This document shows, one piece after another, positions 33,388 to 40,494 of a stretch of DNA of 40,571 bases (positions are counted from its first letter, which is position 1; each line of letters starts with the position of its first letter). Source of the DNA: Bradyrhizobium valentinum. GTDB lineage: Bacteria; Pseudomonadota; Alphaproteobacteria; Rhizobiales; Xanthobacteraceae. Location of the stretch: positions 494-41,064 of the forward strand of contig NZ_LLXX01000226.1 of NCBI RefSeq assembly GCF_001440405.1, in the 5' to 3' direction. Both the position numbers and the translations under genes were made by a program. The notes under the pieces are model-generated. The model was not told the origin of the DNA. It was given only the letters and a program-made list of their open reading frames with translations, and made no database searches.

Positions 33388-33415
33388 GGAACCTCTGCGC
33401 ATTCCCACCATCCAA
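33388..33415 (+). promoter_or_regulatory. ECF-type promoter GGAACC-N15-CATCCAA of the DUF4142 gene
   Basis: GGAACC at 33388-33393 and CATCCAA at 33409-33415, spacer of 15 bases, ending 50 bases before the DUF4142 start. Blocks and spacing are the same as upstream of the sigma factor gene, while the spacers differ in sequence, so this is not simply a copied segment. Confidence 0.75.
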
Positions 33416-33465
33416 CTCCTGTGCATCAACAACGCGCGGCTTGCCGCGCCACAGGAGTGTCAGAC

Positions 33466-33987
33466 ATGTTCGTTCGATTGAGCGCGGCGATCGCCGCATT
33501 GAGCATCCTAGGCAGCGCCGCGCTGGCGCAGGGCGCAAAACCCACCGACCCGCAGATCGCGCATATCGCCTACACCGCAGGGGTCATCGACATAACCGCC
33601 GCCAAGCAGGCGATCGAGAAAGCCGGCAACAAGGACGTCAAGGCGTTCGCGCGGGACATGGTGCGCGACCATGAGGCCGTGAACAAGCAGGCGCTCGACC
33701 TCGTCAAGAAGCTGAACGTGACGCCGGAGGACAACGACACCAGCAAGACGCTGTCGAAGCAGGCGGCCGATAAGCTCGCCGAACTCGCCAAGCTGAAAGG
33801 CGCCGAATACGACAAGGCCTATGTCGCCAACGAGGTCGCCTACCACAAGGCCGTCAACGGCGCGCTTGAGACGCAGTTGATTCCGTCGGCCAGCAATGCC
33901 GAGCTGAAGAGCCTGCTGCAAACCGGCCTGAAGATCTTCCAGGGCCACCAGCAGCATGCCGAACAGGTCGCAGCCAAGCTGAAGTAA
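33466..33987 (+). CDS. DUF4142 exported protein
   Basis: 173 residues. A signal peptide (about 1-21, ending A-L-A-Q) is followed by a mostly helical, ferritin-like DUF4142 domain: 'I-A-H-I-A-Y-T-A-G-V-I-D-I', 'F-A-R-D-M-V-R-D-H-E-A-V-N', and a final 'Q-G-H-Q-Q-H-A-E-Q-V'. Function of the family is unknown; it is often linked to envelope stress. AGGAG lies about ten bases ahead of ATG 33466. Together with the cupredoxin gene 10 bases downstream it forms a unit under an ECF-type promoter. Confidence 0.88.
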   Translation: MFVRLSAAIAALSILGSAALAQGAKPTDPQIAHIAYTAGVIDITAAKQAIEKAGNKDVKAFARDMVRDHEAVNKQALDLVKKLNVTPEDNDTSKTLSKQAADKLAELAKLKGAEYDKAYVANEVAYHKAVNGALETQLIPSASNAELKSLLQTGLKIFQGHQQHAEQVAAKLK

Positions 33988-33997
33988 GGAGCCCGCC

Positions 33998-34318
33998 ATG
34001 CGCCCGGGACGCTATCTGCCTGTCATGGCCGCCCTGCTGTTCGGCGCGATAGAAGTCCCGGCACATGCGGCGACGATTCAAATCACGACGACCGATCTGG
34101 TCTTCGCGCCGGCCGAGGTCTCGGTCAAGGTCGGCGACACCATCGAATGGATCAACAAGGACGTGTTCGTGCACACCGCGACCGCACACAACGGCGATTT
34201 CGACGTGATGATGCCGGCGAAGAAGACGGTGACGTCGGTCCTGACGAAGGCCGGTACCGTCGAGTATTATTGCCGGTACCATCCCAACATGAAGGCGGTG
34301 CTGACGATCGCGCCGTAG
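33998..34318 (+). CDS. Cupredoxin (plastocyanin/pseudoazurin-like) periplasmic copper protein
   Basis: 106 residues. A signal peptide ends near A-H-A-A (about 24), leaving a mature domain of about 80 residues. The type 1 copper ligands are His59 (F-V-H-T), Cys92, His95 and Met98 (Y-Y-C-R-Y-H-P-N-M), a tight C-x2-H-x2-M loop typical of plastocyanin/amicyanin-like proteins. It could carry electrons or bind copper in the periplasm. It starts 10 bases after the DUF4142 stop with AAGGAG before the ATG, so the two share the ECF-type promoter. It is convergent with the chemoreceptor gene. Confidence 0.9.
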   Translation: MRPGRYLPVMAALLFGAIEVPAHAATIQITTTDLVFAPAEVSVKVGDTIEWINKDVFVHTATAHNGDFDVMMPAKKTVTSVLTKAGTVEYYCRYHPNMKAVLTIAP

Positions 34319-34345
34319 CGCGTCCGCTTTTGCGATAGCGGCGGC

Positions 34346-36421
34346 TCAGGCCGCCCGCACTGAACTCAGGAACTTGCCGACCTCGCGCTTGAGCCGGTCG
34401 CTTTCGCCGGACAGCGACTTTGCCGCGCTCAGCACCTGAGCCGACGCGGACCCGGTCTCGCTGGCGCCGCGCTGCACGTCGGTAATGTTGGAGGAGACCT
34501 GCTGCGTGCCGTGCGCGGCCTGCTGCACGTTGCGCGAAATTTCCTGGGTCGCCGCGCCCTGCTCCTCGACCGCGGCTGCGATGGTGGAGGCGATCTCCGA
34601 CATCCGTCCGATGGTGTCGCCAATCTCCTTGATGGCCGCGACTGATTCCTGTGTTGCCGCCTGGATACCCGATATTTGCTGGCTGATCTCGCCGGTTGCT
34701 TTCGCGGTCTGTTCGGCCAGCGCCTTGACTTCGGACGCCACCACGGCAAAACCGCGCCCCGATTCGCCAGCCCGCGCCGCCTCGATGGTGGCATTGAGGG
34801 CCAGCAGATTGGTCTGGCCGGCGATGGTGTTGATCAACTCCACGACGTCGCCGATTCGGGCGGCGGCCTTCGCGAGTTCGGCGACGCGGTCGTTGGTCTT
34901 CTGCGCCTGCTCCACCGCTTCACCGGCGATCCGCGCCGAGCCCTGGACCTGACGGCTGATCTCGTTGACCGAGGAAGCCATCTCTTCGGTGGCGGATGCG
35001 ACCGATTGCACATTGGTGGAGGCTTCCTCAGACGCCGCCGCGACCATGGTGGTCAGCTCTTCCGAACGTTCGGCGGTCGCCGTCAGCGTGCCGGCGGAGG
35101 CCTCCAGTTCAGTCGAGGCGGACGACACGATGTCGACGATCTGGCCGATCATCGCTTCGAAGTCGCTTGTGATCCGGTCGACGCGCTGGCCGCGCCGGAT
35201 CTTTGCATCGGCTTCCACTGCGGCGGCCTCGTCGGCGGCCTTTTTGGCGATCAGGGCATCCTTGAAGACCTGCAGCGAACCCGCCATGGCGCCGATTTCG
35301 TCGGCGCGATCGATGGTCGGAATCGTGACGTCATGCCGGCCGGCGGCGAGTTCGCCAACGGCGCCGGTTAGCGTTGCGAGCGGCGTGATCACGCGCCGAC
35401 GCAGCATCATGGTGACGCCGGCGAGCACGGCGAGCAGCGCCGCGACGGCAAGGCCGGCCAGCGCCAGCATCGTTAGCGCCCCATCGCGCGCTGCGCCCGC
35501 GCGTTCGGCGGCTTCCGCCAACGCGGCATCGCGCACGGCGAAGAAGGCCTGCACCGCCGGCACGATCGTCGTGGCGAGTTCATTGGCGCCGATCCCGTAT
35601 TGGCCGTCGTTGCGTCCGGCGGCCATCACTTTTTCAAGCCACGGCGCGGCTTTTCCGAAATACGCCTCGATCGCATCGTGCATCGCTTTCGCAAGACGCG
35701 GCGGACTGCCTATCTGATCCACACCGGCCTCGATCCGTTCGCGGTCGAGATCGACGCGGCCCTGGGCGCGGTCCATGGTGGATATTTCAGCCGCCGTCAC
35801 TGGTCGGCGGGTACTGATCGCAAGCGATACCGTAGCAGCCCGGCCGCCGGCCGAGATCCGCAAATCCTGCGACGTGCGGGCGACATTCAACAGCGCCGTC
35901 AACGACGCGTCCGCCATCGCGACCTGATTTTCAAGCCGGTTCAACAGCGGTTCGAGAATGGCCACGGTCTGTGCAATGCCCGGCAGGAAGCCTTTGATAT
36001 CAGCCTGATCTCGCGCACTCATCGGCAGCGCCATCGCGCGATCGCTCGCTGTGCGAACCTCGGCCAGTTTGGCGGCCGCCTGGTTGAGGCCCTGGACGAT
36101 CGCCGCGCCATCGCTGAGTGCGCCGACGGCGGTCCGCGCCTTGGCGAACGCTGCATCTGCCGTCTGCACCGCCTTCGCCGCCACATCGAGCTGGGCCTGC
36201 GTCGCGGCGCCTTCCTGAAACAGCGGGCCGACATAAGGCGCCCGGTAGCCCGCGACCTGCTGGCCAACCGCCAGCACGGAGCCGTAGGCCTCCACCGCCT
36301 TGATCGCCTCGGTCTTTCCGGCATAGGTCCGGTACTGCGGGATAAGGACCCCGGCGCCAAGAATGACCGCCAGGAGCGTCACCGAAAGCATCGATACCGC
36401 AAAGAGTCGACCGATCCGCAT
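34346..36421 (-). CDS. Methyl-accepting chemotaxis protein
   Basis: 691 residues. A first membrane helix (about 8-28) is followed by a mostly helical periplasmic sensor of about 285 residues, a second membrane helix (about 316-340), a HAMP domain (V-I-T-P-L-A-T-L, about 345-395) and a long signalling coiled coil. The hairpin tip has the conserved N-L-L-A-L-N-A-T-I-E-A-A-R-A-G-E-x-G-R-G-F-A-V-V-A-S-E-V block around residues 535-560. No CheR-tethering pentapeptide is present at the C-terminus. The ligand is unknown. No che genes are nearby. Confidence 0.93.
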   Translation of the reverse strand: MRIGRLFAVSMLSVTLLAVILGAGVLIPQYRTYAGKTEAIKAVEAYGSVLAVGQQVAGYRAPYVGPLFQEGAATQAQLDVAAKAVQTADAAFAKARTAVGALSDGAAIVQGLNQAAAKLAEVRTASDRAMALPMSARDQADIKGFLPGIAQTVAILEPLLNRLENQVAMADASLTALLNVARTSQDLRISAGGRAATVSLAISTRRPVTAAEISTMDRAQGRVDLDRERIEAGVDQIGSPPRLAKAMHDAIEAYFGKAAPWLEKVMAAGRNDGQYGIGANELATTIVPAVQAFFAVRDAALAEAAERAGAARDGALTMLALAGLAVAALLAVLAGVTMMLRRRVITPLATLTGAVGELAAGRHDVTIPTIDRADEIGAMAGSLQVFKDALIAKKAADEAAAVEADAKIRRGQRVDRITSDFEAMIGQIVDIVSSASTELEASAGTLTATAERSEELTTMVAAASEEASTNVQSVASATEEMASSVNEISRQVQGSARIAGEAVEQAQKTNDRVAELAKAAARIGDVVELINTIAGQTNLLALNATIEAARAGESGRGFAVVASEVKALAEQTAKATGEISQQISGIQAATQESVAAIKEIGDTIGRMSEIASTIAAAVEEQGAATQEISRNVQQAAHGTQQVSSNITDVQRGASETGSASAQVLSAAKSLSGESDRLKREVGKFLSSVRAA

Positions 36422-36539
36422 TTTGTGATTCCGCTGCGTGAGGGAGCGGTCAACGTAGGCGGAACTCGGCTAAGGCAGCCTTAATGCAGGCTTCAATGCG
36501 GGCCGGTAGAACTACGGGGCTGCACGCGACTCTGGGCCG

Positions 36540-37097
36540 TCACGACCGCAGCGCCATCACCAACCGCACCGCGACCGCCGCCTGCCAGACCGGATAGAGG
36601 AATGAGATCTGGTCGAGGCCGAGCGCATTGTCGAGCGCCAGCAGCGTGCCGGCGAGCGTGCCCGTGATCAGCATCGGCCACCACGCCGCGGCGATGCGCG
36701 GCCCTGCCGGCAGCAGGCCGATTCCCAGCGCCATCACGGCGGTGCCGACCAGGCCGCCGGTCAATCCGGCGAGGAGATAGCGCATGACCGTGGCCGCGCC
36801 CGCGGTCTGCCCCTCGATAAAGATGGCCGCATTCACCGCGCAGACGAACGCGATCATAGTGACGATGGCGGCAAGCATGGCTGCCCAAAGCGGATTGGCG
36901 CTGAAGCGCCGCGCCAGAATGAAGACGAGCACGGCGAACGGCACCGCGATCAGCGAAATGCGAAGCTGGCCGGGACCGCCGATCTGGTCGATCAGCGCCG
37001 GCAACAGTGGGGTGAGAATGCCGGAGATGACGCCGCCGGCGGCGATCATCAGCAGGTTGTTGCGGGAGGTGCCGGCGGAGGTGATCGCCTGCGTCAA
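36540..37097 (-). CDS. Multi-pass membrane protein of unknown function
   Basis: 185 residues with about five hydrophobic segments, e.g. L-L-M-I-A-A-G-G-V-I-S-G-I-L-T-P near the N-terminus and W-W-P-M-L-I-T-G-T-L-A-G-T-L near the C-terminus. I recognise no family. The start is a TTG at 37097 with AAAGGAG eight bases upstream, which is a good site. It lies between the chemoreceptor and ssrA, all on the same strand; the 100-base gap to the chemoreceptor suggests separate translation but does not exclude a shared transcript. Confidence 0.6.
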   Translation of the reverse strand: MTQAITSAGTSRNNLLMIAAGGVISGILTPLLPALIDQIGGPGQLRISLIAVPFAVLVFILARRFSANPLWAAMLAAIVTMIAFVCAVNAAIFIEGQTAGAATVMRYLLAGLTGGLVGTAVMALGIGLLPAGPRIAAAWWPMLITGTLAGTLLALDNALGLDQISFLYPVWQAAVAVRLVMALRS

Positions 37098-37183
37098 CGC
37101 TCACTCCTTTTTTTTCGATATGCCCTACGCCTAGCACGGCAAGGACCGAGATTGAAGGCAACGCAAGTGAGGCGGGCAGACTG

Positions 37184-37220
37184 CAAATAAAAGCCGCGCC
37201 AACCCGAAGGCTGACGCGGC
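37184..37220 (-). terminator. Rho-independent terminator of ssrA
   Basis: On the minus strand GCCGCGTCAGCC pairs with GGTTGGCGCGGC around a TTCG loop and is followed by TTTTATTT. It ends the tmRNA transcript. Confidence 0.85.
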
Positions 37221-37221
37221 G

Positions 37222-37550
37222 ATGGCCGTTCTGTTGCCAGGTGGACCAACCCCGAACAGGTTACGCCGCGAGGCGCACTTCGTTCAATGCAACGTTATCG
37301 TTTGCATTTAGGTTTTTGACCCGATAACGGCGGTATCATGCCGAGCACAATTCAGAGCTTCTTTGCGACCATCGATCCTGGTTCGCCCCCGCCTTAGCAG
37401 CCCTGGGATTCGGCCTTTCGGCAGAATCGATCTCACCGAGATGAGACCTTTAAGCTCAAGCTGCTAAGGTGGAGGCGCCGGGTACTGCCCCCGGGTCTGC
37501 CCGCAGTCCACTCTAAGGTTCAGCGCCATCGTCTTGCGACGAGGCGACCC
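37222..37550 (-). ncRNA. ssrA: Transfer-messenger RNA, permuted two-piece form
   Basis: The tag frame (37305 down to 37261) encodes ANDNVALNEVRLAA and a TAA stop. As in other alphaproteobacteria the gene is permuted: the acceptor piece comes first (about 37550 to 37468), with a T-arm-like CCGGG-GGCAGTA-CCCGG and the 3' strand CGCCTCC-ACC; the coding piece starts at 37390 with GGGGGCG, which pairs with CGCCTCC over seven base pairs. The 77-base intervening segment contains a perfect 10-bp stem (37392-37401 with 37460-37469). The final A of CCA is not encoded. The outer 5' limit is approximate. It rescues stalled ribosomes. Confidence 0.92.
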
Positions 37551-37626
37551 TACGCGTGATCGCTCGCGAAAGATAGGCTTCTGTTGCCCGTAATCGACGG
37601 GTCGAGCTGGCGACAGGTCTAAGGCA

Positions 37627-37992
37627 TCACAATCCACCCTTCGGCACGAAGAAGCAGAGCTCGTCCCCCGTGCGCTTGTTTATGAACAGCACGGGCAAAT
37701 GATCTGGCGTGTCTTCAGACTTGATGATGTCGGGTGGGATAACTTTCCACTGGCCGTCTTTGAGGTATTGCCACTGGTCCGAATGGTCGTCTGCGACGCG
37801 GAAGCGTGTTTTGAACACATCGCCGTTGTCGCAACATGATTTCCATGGAACACCGAGCCGCTCCCGTGCGGCCGGGTTCATTTCCTGCGCATTGAACCAC
37901 TCGTGGTGCTGCATCGACGCATCGTGAGCGTCAGCACGAAAAGACACCAGAAGAATACCGAACATCGTAAGTACGCGACCGAACGCTTTCAT
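37627..37992 (-). CDS. Small exported protein of unknown function
   Basis: 121 residues. A signal peptide (about 1-22, ending A-D-A-H) is followed by a domain with H-E-W-F-N, a C-C-D-N-G-D motif near residue 54 and a later single cysteine in D-E-L-C-F-F-V-P near the end. I have seen similar short secreted alphaproteobacterial proteins with an H-x-W and Cys-Cys pattern, but know no function. ATG 37992 is chosen because GGAGG lies six bases before it; the ATG at 38004 overlaps that site. Confidence 0.65.
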   Translation of the reverse strand: MKAFGRVLTMFGILLVSFRADAHDASMQHHEWFNAQEMNPAARERLGVPWKSCCDNGDVFKTRFRVADDHSDQWQYLKDGQWKVIPPDIIKSEDTPDHLPVLFINKRTGDELCFFVPKGGL

Positions 37993-38004
37993 GGCAGCCT
38001 CCAT

Positions 38005-38423
38005 TGTGGACTGACATCAATTCGCGAATCACACGAACTCCCGGCAATTAAGGAGGCCAGATCCCCAAAAAAATGGGAGCCTCTTTTCTGAGCGGCGAGC
38101 TCTTTAAGCAGGACTGTTGCTTTCCCGTTCGTGCGGGACGAAGTCGAAGGTCCTACCAATGCAGCGAAGAAGCTATCGGCGTTCTTTGTTGGCGCACCGG
38201 TTTACCGTCGCGCGATCTCTCAACCGTAGAAACACTGGGGGAAGCTGAAATGCGGACTGCGCTCATCGTCGCAATCATGCTTGAAACGCAGGCCCGGTGT
38301 CAGGCGCGGCAACAGCAGATACGTCTTCGGCATCCGCATCCCGGCGGGTGATGCGGCGCGGTTCCGCAACAGACAACAGTCGAGGCGACGAACCCGATGC
38401 AGGGCTAGGGATGCAGCATGGAA
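38005..38423. other. Intergenic stretch without a convincing gene
   Basis: A 419-base gap. It holds a plus-strand terminator-like hairpin near 38053-38087 and an open frame at 38250-38351 (33 codons, beginning M-R-T-A-L-I-V-A-I-M) with GGGGGAAG upstream, which could be a small peptide but has no other support. Nothing else was seen. Confidence 0.4.
38053..38087 (+). terminator. Terminator-like hairpin without an obvious upstream gene
   Basis: GAGGC (38053-38057) pairs with GCCTC (38079-38083), with an inner CCC/GGG pair, followed by TTTT. No plus-strand gene ends before it. Confidence 0.3.
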
Positions 38424-38497
38424 TGGAGCGGGCGAAGGGAATCGAACCCTCGTATGCAGCTTGGGAAGCTGCCGTTCTACCATTGAACTACGCCCGC
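38424..38497 (-). tRNA. tRNA-Gly (anticodon CCC)
   Basis: 74 nucleotides including an encoded CCA. Acceptor stem GCGGGCG/CGCCCGC, D arm with TAGTTCAATGGTAGA, anticodon stem GCAGC/GCTGC around the loop TTCCCAA (anticodon CCC), and T arm GAGGGTTCGATTCCCTTC. The cloverleaf is complete, so the gene appears functional. Confidence 0.95.
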
Positions 38498-38639
38498 GGA
38501 TCGCGCCCCATGATTAGCCGACATCGCGCGATCCGCCAAGCTGTTCCGTTACCCGTCCCGCCACACTGTTGGCTTCCACAAAATTCCAGATGCGCTCTCT
38601 CAAGCCGGTGCTATGATCTGTTCCGGGGCAGATTGGCGT

Positions 38640-39218
38640 ATGACGGGGCGTGGCTATACCATTTTTGACACGGGGATCGGCCGCTGCGGCATCGCATGGG
38701 GCCCTTCAGGCATTATCGGCGTGCAGCTCCCTGAGGTCCGCGAGATCGACACGCGGCGGCGGCTGTTTCAGCTTTATCCGGATGCGCGCGAACTTCGCCC
38801 TCCCCCGAATGTCCTGGCCGCGATCGAGGGCATCGGCACGCTGCTGCGCGGGGCGACGTGCGATTTTGCCGACGTCACGCTGGATATGACCGGCATTCCC
38901 GCCTTCAACCAGCGCGTCTACGCCTTTACGCGCACGATCCCGCGCGGCGAGACCCGGACCTATGCGGAAATCGCCTCGGCCCTTCGCGCATCCGGCGCGA
39001 CCTATTCGGTGGCGCAGGCGATCGCGCGCAATCCCTTCGTGATCATCGTACCCTGCCATCGCGTGCTCGAGGCGGGCAATTATGCCGACAAGATCTCAGC
39101 CCATGGCGGGGCGATCTCCAAGCGCCGGCTGCTCTCGATCGAGGGCACCAGCCCGACTTCCAGCAAGACGCTGTTCGATGTGCTGCTGCCGGTTGCACCG
39201 CCGCCGCGGCATCCCTAA
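38640..39218 (+). CDS. Methylated-DNA-[protein]-cysteine S-methyltransferase (Ogt-type)
   Basis: 192 residues. The active-site motif is V-P-C-H-R-V with Cys139, preceded by N131-P132 and by Y-A-E-I-A (about 108-112), all as in alkyltransferases that remove O6-alkyl groups from guanine onto the cysteine. The position equal to the DNA-intercalating arginine finger of human MGMT (Arg128) is Tyr122 here, and the usual A-V-G-x-A segment reads S-V-A-Q-A, so base-flipping may differ. ATG 38640 gives the customary start; an ATG at 38613 is in frame. It ends 9 bases before the AraC gene. Confidence 0.85.
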   Translation: MTGRGYTIFDTGIGRCGIAWGPSGIIGVQLPEVREIDTRRRLFQLYPDARELRPPPNVLAAIEGIGTLLRGATCDFADVTLDMTGIPAFNQRVYAFTRTIPRGETRTYAEIASALRASGATYSVAQAIARNPFVIIVPCHRVLEAGNYADKISAHGGAISKRRLLSIEGTSPTSSKTLFDVLLPVAPPPRHP

Positions 39219-39227
39219 ATCTGCCCG

Positions 39228-40067
39228 ATGAACGCGACCACGCTTCTCGAACGCAAGTCCATCTCCGTTTCCGATTTCCGCTGCACCGCGGGGCCCGGCG
39301 ATAAGCCGTTTGCGGAGCAGCACAGCCGCTATTCGATCTCCTATGTGCGCAAGGGCAGTTTCGGCCTGCATTGCCGCGGCAAGTTCAGCGAACTGGTGGC
39401 GGGATCGGTGCTGATCGGCCATCCCGGCGACGAATATACCTGCACCCACGAGCACGTCTGCGGCGACGAGTGCCTGTCATTCTTCCTCGCCCCCGAACTG
39501 GTGGAAGCGATCAGCGACAGCAAGACGCCCTGGCAGATCGGCTCGGCGCCGCCGCTGCCGGAACTGGTGGTACTGGGCGAACTGGCGCAATCGGCAGCAG
39601 ATGGCAGCAGCGATATCGGCCTCGACGAGATCGGTCAGGTGCTGGCGAGCCGTTTTATCGAGGTGGTCTCCGGCAAGCCGCGCAAATCCGGTCCCGACGC
39701 GGCGCGCGACCGCCGCCGCGCAGTCGAGACCGCGCTGTGGATCGACGCCCATTCGCACCAGGCGATCGGCCTCGAAGATGCTGCCGCGCAGGCCTGTATC
39801 AGCCCGTTCCACTTCCTGCGGCTGTTCTCGGAGGTGCTCGGCGTCACCCCGCATCAATATCTGGTGCGCTCGCGGCTGCGCCACGCGGCGCGACGGCTGG
39901 CCGACGACGACAGTCCGGTTACCGATATCGCCTACGATGTCGGCTTTGCCGACCTGTCCAATTTCGTGCGCACCTTCCATCGCGCCGCCGGCATCTCGCC
40001 GCTGAAGTTCCGCCAGGCATCGCGGGGCAAGCGCAAGATTTTCCAAGAACGGCTGGCCCTCAACTAG
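39228..40067 (+). CDS. AraC-family transcriptional regulator
   Basis: 279 residues. The N-terminal half has a cupin-like pattern (Y-S-I-S-Y-V-R-K-G-S-F, then G-S-V-L-I-G-H-P-G-D-E-Y-T-C) and contains a C-T-H-E-H-V-C-G-D-E-C cluster near residues 66-76 that could bind a metal. The C-terminal 100 residues contain the two helix-turn-helix motifs: L-E-D-A-A-A-Q-A-C-I-S-P-F-H-F-L-R-L-F and V-T-D-I-A-Y-D-V-G-F-A-D-L-S-N-F-V-R-T-F. It starts 9 bases after the alkyltransferase stop; the pair recalls the Ada/AlkA logic, but there is no direct evidence. A VOC gene follows. Confidence 0.88.
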   Translation: MNATTLLERKSISVSDFRCTAGPGDKPFAEQHSRYSISYVRKGSFGLHCRGKFSELVAGSVLIGHPGDEYTCTHEHVCGDECLSFFLAPELVEAISDSKTPWQIGSAPPLPELVVLGELAQSAADGSSDIGLDEIGQVLASRFIEVVSGKPRKSGPDAARDRRRAVETALWIDAHSHQAIGLEDAAAQACISPFHFLRLFSEVLGVTPHQYLVRSRLRHAARRLADDDSPVTDIAYDVGFADLSNFVRTFHRAAGISPLKFRQASRGKRKIFQERLALN

Positions 40068-40118
40068 CTAGGCTTTCTCCGGGACGCGCGAGTTCGCGCG
40101 CTTCAACTGGAGAATATC

Positions 40119-40478
40119 ATGTACGACCACATCGGATTACGTGTCGGCGACCTCGACGCCAGCGTGCGCTTCTATACGGCAGCGCTCGCGCCTCTCGGCT
40201 TCGTGCTGTGCTCGCGCGACGATTCCGGCGCGGGCTTTGGCCCCAAGGGCGCCCCTGCCCTCTGGCTGCACTTGCACAAGGGATCGCCGAATACCGGCGC
40301 GCATGTTGCGTTTCGCGCCAAGGATCATGCGGCGATCGAGAAATTCCACGCCGAGGGCCTGAAGGCCGGCGGCCGCGACAATGGCGGCGCCGGGCCGCGG
40401 ACGGATTACAGCCCGACCTATTACGCGGCGTTCCTGATCGATCCCGATGGCAACAATGTCGAGGCGGTTTGTACGTGA
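40119..40478 (+). CDS. VOC-family (glyoxalase-like) protein
   Basis: 119 residues forming one glyoxalase/bleomycin-resistance fold unit. It begins Y-D-H-I-G-L-R-V-G-D-L-D-A-S-V-R-F-Y, where His4 is the usual first metal ligand, and ends D-P-D-G-N-N-V-E-A-V with Glu as the last ligand. The middle has A-H-V-A-F-R-A. Members include glyoxalases, dioxygenases and resistance proteins; the substrate is not evident. It starts 51 bases after the AraC gene with GGAG upstream of the ATG, so it may be a target or operon partner. Confidence 0.85.
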   Translation: MYDHIGLRVGDLDASVRFYTAALAPLGFVLCSRDDSGAGFGPKGAPALWLHLHKGSPNTGAHVAFRAKDHAAIEKFHAEGLKAGGRDNGGAGPRTDYSPTYYAAFLIDPDGNNVEAVCT

Positions 40479-40494
40479 CGTGCCGCTCATAGCT

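Noticed and set aside
36493..37161. A 222-codon minus-strand frame overlapping the membrane protein at 36540-37097
   Set aside because: It lacks membrane segments and is Arg/His-rich, whereas the other frame gives a coherent hydrophobic protein with AAAGGAG before its TTG start.
38281..38517. Small proteins reading N-G-A-G-E-G-N-R-T-L-V and R-F-P-S-P-A-P
   Set aside because: These are translations of the tRNA-Gly gene at 38424-38497, a well-known source of false genes.
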